A DNA stretch of 26,188 nucleotides from TMED-70 sp036164085 (GTDB lineage: Bacteria; Chloroflexota; Dehalococcoidia; Lucifugimonadales; Lucifugimonadaceae): assembly GCA_036164085.1 (NCBI GenBank), contig JAYZJV010000024.1, positions 1-26,188 on the forward strand, read 5' to 3'. A program made the translations under genes and the position numbers. Of this stretch, positions 15,018-22,776 are shown piece by piece (the stretch's first letter is position 1; each line of letters opens with the position of its first letter). A model generated the notes under the pieces. It saw only the letters and a list, made by a program, of their open reading frames with translations, was not told where the DNA came from and searched no databases.

Positions 15018-16211
15018 ATGAGATACGAATTTACTAATGAAGATGAACTTTTTAGAAATGAACTAAGGGATTGGATCAGAAATGAACTCCCCGAAGATTT
15101 TAATCATTGGCAAGGTGTAGATGAAGCAGGAGATGATTTTGAATATTCTTTAGAAGTAAGAAAAAAATTAGCTAAAAAAGGATGGCTTACAATGGCTTGG
15201 CCGAAAGAATATGGAGGGCAGGGTGCATCCTATATGAAGCAAGTTATTTTTAATGAAGAAATGTCATATCATAGAATGCCTGGAAGAGATGGATTTGGCG
15301 CTAAAATGCTCGGACCAACTTTGATGGTTCATGGTACTGAAGAGCAAAAAAAGAGATTTTTACCTCCAATAGCTAATGGAGAAGTTCAATGGTGTCAAGG
15401 CTACTCTGAACCTGATTCAGGATCTGATTTAGCATCTTTAAAGCTTAAAGTTGAAGACAAAGGTAGTCATTGGCTAGTAAACGGCAGTAAAGTATGGACT
15501 TCAATGGCTCATAAAGCTACATGGATTTTTTTTCTTGGGAGAACAGATCCTTCTGCACCAAAACATAAAGGTATAAGTTTTTTTGTAGCTAATATTAAAG
15601 ACTCAAACATTCAAGTAAAACCTATAATAAATATGGCAGGGAATCATCATTTTAATCAAGTTATTTTTGAAAATGTTAAAATTCCCAAAGATGCACTTAT
15701 AGGAGAATTGAATAGAGGCTGGTATATTGCTGCAACCTTATTAGATTTTGAAAGATCAGGAGTGGAGTATCCAGCTTCTGCAAGAAGAAATTTTGAAGAA
15801 ATTGTCGATTTTGTGAAAAATAATAAAAACTCATCGGGGATCCCGCTTATAAAAGATCCTTATATTAATAAAACTTTAGTTGATTTAGATCTTGAAATTG
15901 AAGCTGCAAGATTAGTTGCTTATGAGGTTGCTTATTTACAATCTCAGGGAGAAGTTCCTAGTATTGAAGGGTCTGTAGCAAAAATTTTAGGAACAAAATT
16001 AGCCCAAAATGTTGCAAAAATTGGAACTGACTTTGCTGGTTTATACGGTCAATTATCTGATTCATCTGCTCCTTTTGATGGGAAATATTTAAAACAGCAA
16101 TTAACTGTAACTGCGTATACAATTTTTGCGGGAACAACTGAAATACAAAAAAATATAATAGCAACGAGAGGTCTTGGCTTGCCAAGAGAAGATAAATTGA
16201 AAGCGAAATAA
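15018..16211 (+). CDS. Acyl-CoA dehydrogenase, large (alpha-type) subunit
   Basis: This flavoprotein of 397 aa oxidises acyl-CoA thioesters to enoyl-CoA. N-terminal helices cover residues 1-120, the beta domain begins at WCQGYSEPDSGSDLASL (125-141), which contacts FAD, and the C-terminal helical domain holds YTIFAGTTEIQKNIIATRGLGLP. The usual catalytic Glu immediately before GT(S/T)EI is Ala here (A371). E245 in LDFERSG, at about the isovaleryl-CoA dehydrogenase-type position, is the likeliest base (inference). The arrangement of a gene like this followed 4 nt later by a shorter, diverged ACAD matches two-subunit (alpha2-beta2) FadE enzymes known from actinobacterial steroid side-chain degradation. 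The chain length and class of the substrate cannot be told here. Confidence 0.9.
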   Translation: MRYEFTNEDELFRNELRDWIRNELPEDFNHWQGVDEAGDDFEYSLEVRKKLAKKGWLTMAWPKEYGGQGASYMKQVIFNEEMSYHRMPGRDGFGAKMLGPTLMVHGTEEQKKRFLPPIANGEVQWCQGYSEPDSGSDLASLKLKVEDKGSHWLVNGSKVWTSMAHKATWIFFLGRTDPSAPKHKGISFFVANIKDSNIQVKPIINMAGNHHFNQVIFENVKIPKDALIGELNRGWYIAATLLDFERSGVEYPASARRNFEEIVDFVKNNKNSSGIPLIKDPYINKTLVDLDLEIEAARLVAYEVAYLQSQGEVPSIEGSVAKILGTKLAQNVAKIGTDFAGLYGQLSDSSAPFDGKYLKQQLTVTAYTIFAGTTEIQKNIIATRGLGLPREDKLKAK

Positions 16212-16215
16212 AATT

Positions 16216-17343
16216 ATGGATTTAGGATTATCTGAAATACAAAAAATGCTACAAGAATCTTCTAGAAATTATCTTGAAGAAAATTGCACTATGGATTTTG
16301 TTAGAGCGATGGAATCAGACGATATAGGAATAAGTGATGAAATTTGGAAAAATATGGCTGAAATGGGTTGGTTAGGGTTGATGATCCCAGAAGAATTTGG
16401 TGGTTCTGGGTTCAATTTTGAAGATATGTCTATCCTATTAGAAGAAATGGGAAGAGTTGGATTGTCAGGCCCATTTTTTAGCACAGCAATAATTGGAGTT
16501 CAAACTTTACTTCTTTCAGGGGATGAAAAACAAAAAAAAGAAATTTTACCTAAAATTTCTACAGGAGAAATAAAAATCACTTTGGCATTTAATGAAACTG
16601 CAGGGAGCTTTGATGAGTCAGAGATAAATAGTACATTTACTACAAAAAATCATGACGGATGGACATTAAATGGAGAAAAACTTTTTGTTAATGATGCAAA
16701 ATCAGCTGATTATTTTGTTGTTGCTTCTAAATCTGAAAATAATCAAGGACTTTCATTATTTTTAGTACCTGCTAATTCAGAAGGAATAGAAATTGAAAAA
16801 ATGGATAGTATAGGTGGAGATAAAATATATAAAGTAAAATTTTCAGAGATAAAGTTGGATGATGCTCAATTATTAGGTGAAGATGGAGATGCTTGGAATA
16901 CTCTATCAGAAGTATTTAGATATGGAGCTGCAGGAAAGTCCTCTGAAATGTCTGGAGCTGCCTCTAAAGTAATGGATATGACTCTTGATTATATAAAAGA
17001 TAGAAAACAATTTGATAGACCTATTGGATCATTTCAAGCAGTTCAACATCATGCAGCTGATATGGCTATTCTGACTAAAGTTTCCACTCAATTTGCTAGA
17101 AAAGCTGCTTGGAAATTATCAAACTCAGATGAATCTATTCTTGATGTAAATCGATCAAAGGCATACGTATCTAAAGCTTTTCATGACATTTGCCAGATAT
17201 CTCATCAATTGCATGGTGCCATTGGATATACATGGGATTATGATTTGCAGGTATTTACTAGAAAAATGCAACATCAAAAACTATCTTTCGGAGATGCTGA
17301 ATTTCATCACAAAAAAATTAGTAATCTATTAGAATTAAATTAA
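16216..17343 (+). CDS. Acyl-CoA dehydrogenase, second (beta-type) subunit
   Basis: This 375-aa acyl-CoA dehydrogenase homologue is partner to the gene 4 nt upstream. It keeps the general fold: GWLGLMIPEEFGGSGF near residues 55-70, the YIKDRKQFDRPIGSFQAVQHHAADM helix (259-283, with R263 and Q265 of the FAD-contacting RxQF motif) and QLHGAIGYTWDYDLQVFTRK near the C-terminus. It lacks a Glu at the usual catalytic site, and its EPDSGSD-type FAD/substrate loop is degenerate (FNETAGSFDE). This fits the non-catalytic or half-site partner of heteromeric FadE pairs. A 12-bp inverted repeat spans its stop codon. The two subunits probably form one enzyme (inference from pairing and spacing). Confidence 0.88.
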   Translation: MDLGLSEIQKMLQESSRNYLEENCTMDFVRAMESDDIGISDEIWKNMAEMGWLGLMIPEEFGGSGFNFEDMSILLEEMGRVGLSGPFFSTAIIGVQTLLLSGDEKQKKEILPKISTGEIKITLAFNETAGSFDESEINSTFTTKNHDGWTLNGEKLFVNDAKSADYFVVASKSENNQGLSLFLVPANSEGIEIEKMDSIGGDKIYKVKFSEIKLDDAQLLGEDGDAWNTLSEVFRYGAAGKSSEMSGAASKVMDMTLDYIKDRKQFDRPIGSFQAVQHHAADMAILTKVSTQFARKAAWKLSNSDESILDVNRSKAYVSKAFHDICQISHQLHGAIGYTWDYDLQVFTRKMQHQKLSFGDAEFHHKKISNLLELN

Positions 17344-17353
17344 TTCTAATAGA
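17325..17353. repeat. 12-bp inverted repeat across the stop of the acyl-CoA dehydrogenase gene
   Basis: Bases 17325-17336 and 17342-17353 are exact inverted copies around a 5-nt AAATT loop. The repeat contains the TAA stop and is AT-rich with two G-C pairs. No T-tract follows. It lies just before the methyltransferase start at 17365, so it could influence read-through or translation of that gene. Confidence 0.55.
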
Positions 17354-17364
17354 AATATAATTAC

Positions 17365-17925
17365 ATGAAATTGATTCTAATTTGGTTGAAAAATTGGATA
17401 AAATACCCCCTGGTATTGGGAGCAGTTCTACCTACGCAAAAATTTGCATCTGACATAATGGCATCTGAGGTAGATTCAAATTCCAGTATGGTTGTTGAAT
17501 TAGGGGCAGGTACAGGTCAAATTACTAATTCTATTTTAAATAAAAAAATAAATGAAAAAGATTTAATTTTGGTTGAGATCAATAAAGAATTTTCTGAAAT
17601 TTTGAAAAAAAAATTTCCAAGAGCCCAAATTTTTTCAGAAGATGCTATTTCATTTTTTGAAAAATTTCCAAAGAGGTTTAATAAAAAAATAGACATAATT
17701 ATCTCAGGGATACCTCTTGTTTCACTTGATAAGAATACAAGAAATAAGATTTGTGAACTGTCGGTTAATAATTTGTCTGAATCAGGAAAGTTTTTCCAAA
17801 TAACCTATTTCATTAGATGTTCTTTTCCAAATGAAATTATAAAGAAGTATAAACTTTCAAAGAAATTAAAGGGATTTACCCCTTTTAATATCCCTCCTGC
17901 ATTTATTTGGAAAATTTATAAGTAA
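17365..17925 (+). CDS. SAM-dependent methyltransferase, phospholipid N-methyltransferase (PmtA)-like
   Basis: This 186-aa class I methyltransferase begins with a hydrophobic/basic helix (LILIWLKNWIKYPLVLGAVLPT), typical of the PmtA/COG3963 group that methylates phosphatidylethanolamine at the membrane. Motif I is VVELGAGTGQ (43-52), the acidic end of strand 2 is LVEINKEF (69-76), and the motif IV-like ISGIPLVSL (113-121) is the recognised PmtA version. The C-terminal FTPFNIPPAFIWKIYK matches the family's N-x-PPAxVW ending. The gene lies 21 nt downstream of the acyl-CoA dehydrogenase and ends 3 nt from the convergent cupin gene. Whether the acceptor is PE, an aminolipid or another small molecule is not decided by the sequence. 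Confidence 0.78.
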   Translation: MKLILIWLKNWIKYPLVLGAVLPTQKFASDIMASEVDSNSSMVVELGAGTGQITNSILNKKINEKDLILVEINKEFSEILKKKFPRAQIFSEDAISFFEKFPKRFNKKIDIIISGIPLVSLDKNTRNKICELSVNNLSESGKFFQITYFIRCSFPNEIIKKYKLSKKLKGFTPFNIPPAFIWKIYK

Positions 17926-17928
17926 AAT

Positions 17929-18252
17929 TTATCCTAAGTGATCTTCACTAGCTAAAGGGTTGAATGTAACTCTGCTTAATACTGATGTTCCGGTATTTTC
18001 AAAATAATGATCAGCGTTAGGTGGGATTAGTACAAAATCACCTTCTTTTATAGGGTACTTTTCTCCATCAACAAAAATTATTCCTTCACCTCTAGTTATG
18101 TATGCTTGATGTTCCCATGGATGAGTATGGTGAGTGCTTGTTTCTCCTGGTTGATGATCATGATATAAAGATACTACTGTAGGAACCCCTTCTTTAGATC
18201 CAAGTATAGGATGACCTTTATAATCATCTTTATATTTTATCACAGGTTCCAA
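17929..18252 (-). CDS. Small single-domain cupin protein (107 aa)
   Basis: This is a single beta-barrel cupin_2 domain. Cupin motif 1 includes H42, H44 and E47 (HTHPWEH) followed by YITRGEG. Cupin motif 2 is GDFVLIPPNADHYFEN with H82 as the expected fourth metal ligand. Thus a complete 3-His/1-Glu metal site is visible. Small cupins of this sort act as sensors, isomerases or quercetinase-like proteins, and no function can be chosen. The start is TTG 18252 (plus strand CAA); no better start is available and no clear Shine-Dalgarno is seen, so the N-terminus is uncertain. It is 9 nt downstream of the coiled-coil membrane protein gene and may be the last gene of the envelope operon. Confidence 0.78.
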   Translation of the reverse strand: MEPVIKYKDDYKGHPILGSKEGVPTVVSLYHDHQPGETSTHHTHPWEHQAYITRGEGIIFVDGEKYPIKEGDFVLIPPNADHYFENTGTSVLSRVTFNPLASEDHLG

Positions 18253-18261
18253 TTTATTTTA

Positions 18262-18897
18262 CTATTCTTCTTCAGCCTTTTTGTCTTCAGATGTTTCCAC
18301 AGCATTCTCTTCAGAAGGAGTTTTTAATTTAAAGAATGAATTTACCAAAACAAATCCTAGTGAAGCAGCCAAAATAACCGAACCAATTATAGTCCCCCAC
18401 ATAAATGTAGGTCCATGTGCAAATAGAATAGATCCAGCTTCTGAGTGATTATGTAATCCAAATTTCGTGATTTCTTTTGAAACACTCTCAGCGTTTTTTA
18501 AAGTCATTACAGAATTTTCTGATGCTGATCTAGGAAACATAGAAAAGAGTAGTCCAAATACAAAAACTGCCAATCCTAAAGCAGAAGTAATTCCAATCAT
18601 TGCGTATGATTTCCATTTTCTTATTGTTCCTGAGTAAGTCGCTTCAATGTTTGTTGAAATTTCTTTTGCTCTTGTATTAACAACTGTTTCTATTTGTTCA
18701 ACAGAAAGATCGTTTTTTTCTTTCATCAAAGTCATTTGCTCAGAGTGAATATTTCTGATTGATTCGATTTCAGTCTTTAATGAATCTATTTCACTTTGTT
18801 TTCTTGCTGTAATAGTAGCTTGAATTCTCCAAGCAACTGTTCCTAAAGCACCAACCAAAGGTATAGATACAATACTAGTTACTAATCCTATATCCAT
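18262..18897 (-). CDS. Membrane protein with coiled coil and three membrane segments
   Basis: The 211-aa product is not recognised. It has a first membrane helix at about residues 4-22, then a long charged helical stretch (about 28-92, heptad-like, with Glu/Lys/Ser) predicted as a coiled coil. A second helix at about 98-120 is followed by a polar loop (121-155), then a third helix (about 165-188) and an acidic, Lys/Glu-rich tail. There are no enzyme motifs. GGAGG before ATG 18897 is a strong ribosome binding site. It follows the PH-domain gene by 15 nt and precedes the cupin by 9 nt. It probably forms oligomers through the coiled coil and may partner the PH-domain protein or the 995-aa anchored protein (inference). 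Confidence 0.75.
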   Translation of the reverse strand: MDIGLVTSIVSIPLVGALGTVAWRIQATITARKQSEIDSLKTEIESIRNIHSEQMTLMKEKNDLSVEQIETVVNTRAKEISTNIEATYSGTIRKWKSYAMIGITSALGLAVFVFGLLFSMFPRSASENSVMTLKNAESVSKEITKFGLHNHSEAGSILFAHGPTFMWGTIIGSVILAASLGFVLVNSFFKLKTPSEENAVETSEDKKAEEE

Positions 18898-18912
18898 AAT
18901 TTTTTCCTCCTA

Positions 18913-19611
18913 TTAATTTGCGGTTGAAGGAAGCATACTTCTCAATGCTTCAGCAACTGCACCTGGGTTATCAATTTCTTCCATATTTATAGTCATTCTG
19001 CTTCCTATACCTGAAGATACAACAACAGTACCTCTTCCTGATAAAGCTTCAATTAATGTTCTTTTTTCAGAAATTTGTACAATTCTACCTACAGGAATTT
19101 CATTTGTATGAAGGTAGAGAAATTTATACATATAAATAGCTCTTCTGTCCGTAACAATGTATGTTATATGAAGGTTTCTAAAATACCTCATGACCCCTTT
19201 AAAGAAAAACCACAGCCCTATCAAAAAGGTTATGAAAGGGAACATAAGGGCAAAGTCTGTTGCTATGTATAAAACAGCAGTAACAAAAAATAATGGCAAG
19301 CTAATAAAAATTCTTGTATAAGCAGGTTTCATTGTAGGGTGTCTTTCAATCTTTACATCCTCTCCTTGACCAAGGCTTGGATAAGGGAAAGAACCTACTG
19401 CAGTCATATAAAAACCTAGTATAAGAAGTGCTACTCCAGTTACTATCGCTGCTATTCCAGACCATGCAGGAACAGTTCCATCTGTTTGAGAATAAACTAG
19501 TAAAATTCCACCTAGTGCAATTATTGGTATAGATACTATTAGAGCTATAAACATTCGAACTAATAATCTCACAATTAGTCTGAACCCGTATGGTGTTTTT
19601 GCTGTTGTCAT
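18913..19611 (-). CDS. Four-helix membrane protein with bacterial PH domain (YdbS/bPH-like)
   Basis: The 232-aa protein has hydrophobic helices at about 15-40, 48-72, 98-116 and 118-138. A C-terminal bacterial PH domain follows (about 146-227), shown by ITYIVTDRRAIY, NEIPVGRIVQISEKRTLIEALSGRGTVVVSSG and NPGAVAEALRSML. This arrangement resembles YdbS-type bPH_2 membrane proteins, whose biochemical role is not settled. Its ATG overlaps the stop of the 995-aa gene by 1 nt (TAATG) with AAGAGGT in front, so translation is coupled to that gene. PH-like domains usually mediate protein or membrane contacts at the cytoplasmic face. This protein may link the anchored surface protein to the membrane complex (inference). 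Confidence 0.78.
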   Translation of the reverse strand: MTTAKTPYGFRLIVRLLVRMFIALIVSIPIIALGGILLVYSQTDGTVPAWSGIAAIVTGVALLILGFYMTAVGSFPYPSLGQGEDVKIERHPTMKPAYTRIFISLPLFFVTAVLYIATDFALMFPFITFLIGLWFFFKGVMRYFRNLHITYIVTDRRAIYMYKFLYLHTNEIPVGRIVQISEKRTLIEALSGRGTVVVSSGIGSRMTINMEEIDNPGAVAEALRSMLPSTAN

Positions 19612-22598
19612 TATTTACCTCTTATCATTTGTAGTACTGAGAAGAATAAAGTTATCATAATACCCATGATTGCTAATCCTGTTGGAGAGGCTAACTCACC
19701 TATTGGCAAATCAGATGTATCCACACCTGGTATTAGTTTCCTTAATCTTGATCCTTCATAAACATATAAATCTACTAGTTTACATTGTGATATAGCATCA
19801 AGTTCTATGGCAGATGGCGGCCTCAAATTTGGAGCCTTTTCTCCTACTAAAGGATGAAATCCGTTGAAAGTTCCTGGCATAGAGAATTCTGATACAGCTT
19901 TGGCAGCACTTTCTTCAGGATTTGCACCTGAACTTTCTATCATATATCCAAATGTTTTAATGTATTCATTTACCATACAAGCTCTTTGGCTATCATCAGG
20001 TTCAGATAAATAATCTGGGTCGCCTGATCTACCAAGTTTAAGAAGCGCATCTAGTCCACCTTTTCCTTGAGTAGATGATCTTATTTGAGACTCACAATTT
20101 GATAGAGCTGTTCTTTCTTTATTTGTAGGTCTTGTTTGAGGGTCCCAAACTAGATTCCCCATATAAGAAGTCTTTATGTAGTTTTCGGTTTCGCCTTTAG
20201 CTCTTGCTAAGTTTGCAACCATGCAATCTTCAGCAGCACTATTTCTAGTCATATTGACTAGCTCTAATCTCATATTTTCTAGTGCTCCTCCTCCAGCTAA
20301 AGAACCTTGAACCATATTTCCAGGATTATTTTTATTAGATTCGTTGGTTTGAATTGTCTGTCTAAAATCTGCTGCAGATTTTTGAGAATTTCCACCACCT
20401 AAGAAAATATCGCTTACATTGAAAGGCTCGTAATCCCAGTTTGGATCGAGGGCCTTTCTAACCCAATCAAATTCTGGAGTGTCTCCAAGGCATTCGTGTG
20501 CGTGATCCAATGCACCTTGATCAAATCTTTGGTTTTGATCCAATTTTTCTTCTACATTACCACCTATATAAAATATTTTTTGAGTCATATTAAACGCATC
20601 GTTGACAACTTCTCTTGGTGCGTTTTGAAAGTTAGTTTTTGTCCATCTTTCAACCATACATCTTGCGATTTTTTTCTCATCATTATTTGGATCTTGAGGG
20701 TCAGTAAAATCTACAAGATGATCAAAATATCCGCCATCGGTAAAATCTTGTAATAGAATAGTGTGCTGCCTAATAAAAGGTTGCCATGCATCCATCTTTA
20801 ATTCATCACCATTCATATCTTGAGCACATTCAATTAATGAGTTGAATTGTTGTTCAGCTAAAGGTCTATTAATAACCTCTGTTGGATCATCATCATTTAT
20901 CAATCCATCAATTATAAGATCGTATTGCTCGACAGCTCTAAATTCGTCACCGCTCCAGTCTGTTAGATTGCTTATGTTACATTCTCTCATCCAATCTTCT
21001 TGTAATACATCAAAGTTTAATGAATAAGCTTCTGCTGCAGGGTTTTGATTTACTGACATTAAATAATCTCTTAACCAATCTAATTCTTGATTACATCCAA
21101 TGACTCTGTTTACTACTTCATTTTTATGTTGAGGAGATGCATCACTTTCTAAGAATCCCCATTGGTCAGATCTTCCAACGGCAAAATTCACTAAATCTCC
21201 AACTACTCTTTCTGCTTGGTTTCTATCAAATCCTTGAGCATCTGCTACGCCATCTATCATATAAGCTTGTCCTTGAATTTCTTGGTCACCAAAAACGAAA
21301 GTTACTAATAAATCGCTATCAAGAGGGAAATAACCTGCACTTGGATCCATTCGTAAATTTTGGTCCCAATGTATCCAACAATCATAAGCTGCAAGCATTT
21401 CTTCTTTGGAAACTGATCTTTTTCCAGTTTCAACTGTTACCATATCATCCATAATAATGTTTCTTGGTATATTCAAATTGTCAGAAAGGTGAGGTACTAT
21501 ACATGCTTCCATCATTGCATTTAGGTCAGCTCTTGGTGCTGTACCTGTAGCAGTTCCTCCTCCTCCTTGGTTACCCCATCCACCACTAAGAAGTTTACCA
21601 AAACTTAGTTGCATACAATTTGTCACAGCAGGGTAGTAAAAATCAGGTTCCCATATCATTCTTACCCCTAATGGAAAAGCGAAATCCATGTAGGCTTGCT
21701 CATAGCTCATTCCCACATCTCGTTCTATAGTGGATGCTATACATTCCATCACCTTCCATCTATCTTCGGTAGTAATTGTTGTAAGGTTTATAAATGGACC
21801 TATAGGAACTTCATCGTCTGGAGGAGCTTGGAACGCATTTCCGAAAATATTTCCAACAGGGCCTTGTCCAAATATGTTTCCTATTCCTTGGTTATTTCCT
21901 TGATTTTGTTGTGCTTGCTGTTTCCTTTGTTCTTCAGCTAACTGAGCCTCTAACTCAGCTTGTTGCTTAGCTCTTAGAAGTTCTTCTTCAGCTCTTTTAC
22001 GTTCGGCTTCTCTTCGAATGTTGTCTGCTTCTTCATACATCTTTTGAGTTTCTTGATCAGCTTCCCACTGTGGGTTGTGATAAGGACCGCCTGGTTTAAC
22101 TAGAGGAGAATCATTTAAGAAAAATTGATATTTACATTTGGCTTCTTGTTGACCTGGTTCTGTTGGCATATTTCCTCTTATGAAAATATGTGTGCCTTGA
22201 TTAGCAGGATCTGTTGGAGATGGTCCTACATATTGTCTTTCAATCCATGCAGCTTCATAGTTTTCATATTGCTGCCCTGGTAGCATACAACCTTGGAACC
22301 ATACTCCTTGCCCTTCATAATACTCGAAGGGAGCATATGTGGTTGTCATAGACATCATACTGATATCCATTTTTAGTTCGCAAAACACTTCACCTGTTCC
22401 TGGATTACTCCTACATTCTGAAGGAACTGTTTGCATTCCCATTGCACCCATCATTTGCCCCATCATACCTCCCGGCATGCCCCCCGGCATTTGTGCAGAT
22501 ATTTTTTCTGAATCAGATATACCAATTAAAAGGGTTGCAAAAATAAAGGTAAATAAAGAAATTTTTGAGAGTTTCTTTAATAGGTTGATTTTAGGCAT
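19611..22598 (-). CDS. Large exported protein with Cys-paired helical repeats and C-terminal membrane anchor
   Basis: The protein has 995 aa and no named family is recognised. A signal peptide (1-35) is followed by an ISA|QM cleavage-like site and a Gly/Met-rich segment (36-55). An N-terminal domain with four cysteines (62, 73, 104, 155) precedes a Glu/Lys/Gln-rich coiled coil (about 180-232) and a Gly/Asn linker. Residues 270-950 contain about seven modules with paired cysteines (see the repeat entry). The C-terminus (about 970-995) is a single hydrophobic helix with a short basic tail RGK, i.e. a membrane anchor. ATG 22598 has only a weak ribosome site. The gene is divergent from the CvpA-like gene and translationally coupled to the PH-domain gene. 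It looks like an extracellular scaffold, sensor or adhesin tied to two membrane partners. Function is unknown. Confidence 0.72.
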   Translation of the reverse strand: MPKINLLKKLSKISLFTFIFATLLIGISDSEKISAQMPGGMPGGMMGQMMGAMGMQTVPSECRSNPGTGEVFCELKMDISMMSMTTTYAPFEYYEGQGVWFQGCMLPGQQYENYEAAWIERQYVGPSPTDPANQGTHIFIRGNMPTEPGQQEAKCKYQFFLNDSPLVKPGGPYHNPQWEADQETQKMYEEADNIRREAERKRAEEELLRAKQQAELEAQLAEEQRKQQAQQNQGNNQGIGNIFGQGPVGNIFGNAFQAPPDDEVPIGPFINLTTITTEDRWKVMECIASTIERDVGMSYEQAYMDFAFPLGVRMIWEPDFYYPAVTNCMQLSFGKLLSGGWGNQGGGGTATGTAPRADLNAMMEACIVPHLSDNLNIPRNIIMDDMVTVETGKRSVSKEEMLAAYDCWIHWDQNLRMDPSAGYFPLDSDLLVTFVFGDQEIQGQAYMIDGVADAQGFDRNQAERVVGDLVNFAVGRSDQWGFLESDASPQHKNEVVNRVIGCNQELDWLRDYLMSVNQNPAAEAYSLNFDVLQEDWMRECNISNLTDWSGDEFRAVEQYDLIIDGLINDDDPTEVINRPLAEQQFNSLIECAQDMNGDELKMDAWQPFIRQHTILLQDFTDGGYFDHLVDFTDPQDPNNDEKKIARCMVERWTKTNFQNAPREVVNDAFNMTQKIFYIGGNVEEKLDQNQRFDQGALDHAHECLGDTPEFDWVRKALDPNWDYEPFNVSDIFLGGGNSQKSAADFRQTIQTNESNKNNPGNMVQGSLAGGGALENMRLELVNMTRNSAAEDCMVANLARAKGETENYIKTSYMGNLVWDPQTRPTNKERTALSNCESQIRSSTQGKGGLDALLKLGRSGDPDYLSEPDDSQRACMVNEYIKTFGYMIESSGANPEESAAKAVSEFSMPGTFNGFHPLVGEKAPNLRPPSAIELDAISQCKLVDLYVYEGSRLRKLIPGVDTSDLPIGELASPTGLAIMGIMITLFFSVLQMIRGK
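19782..21743 (-). repeat. Tandem Cys-bounded modules within the 995-aa protein (about seven)
   Basis: Cys pairs fall at residues 286/328, 366/407, (~448 lost)/502, 540/591, 647/703, 792/835 and 874/939. First-half cysteines share a context C-[I/M]-[A/V] followed about 18-22 residues later by an aromatic or Met (e.g. CIASTIERDVGMSYEQAYMDF). Second-half cysteines recur in helices such as GCNQELDWLRDYL and ECLGDTPEFDWVRKAL. Spacing between modules is about 80-145 residues. This is divergent protein-level repetition, with no obvious DNA identity. Confidence 0.5.
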
Positions 22599-22617
22599 TT
22601 TTTACTTCGCTGTTCTA

Positions 22618-22646
22618 TTTATAATTTTCTGTTATTATTTCTACAA
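22618..22646 (-). promoter_or_regulatory. Candidate sigma-70-type promoter for the 995-aa gene
   Basis: On the minus strand TTGTAG (22646-22641) is followed by a 17-nt spacer and TATAAA (22623-22618), 19 nt before ATG 22598. The -10 is close to consensus; the -35 matches only the TTG core. Confidence 0.35.
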
Positions 22647-22776
22647 GCAACAATTTTTATTATATATTAACATAAATGAATGATTTAGGAACACAAAAAG
22701 AACAAAGTTAGTAGTAAATATTATATAAAAATGTTGGCTTTGATTTATTTTGAATATAAAGAGAGAGGGTTAAAAT

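Noticed and set aside
20496..21454. Several plus-strand open frames of 61-105 codons inside the 995-aa gene
   Set aside because: They are antisense shadows in an AT-rich gene with no starts supported by ribosome sites.
22339..22683. Plus-strand open frame of 114 codons opposite the start of the 995-aa gene
   Set aside because: It mostly mirrors the coding strand of a protein with a signal peptide and Gly/Met segment; no ribosome site and no recognisable domain.
22681..22776. TATATAAAA-like boxes as a promoter for the CvpA-like gene
   Set aside because: AT-rich boxes are common here, and no -35 element at 16-18 nt spacing could be found.
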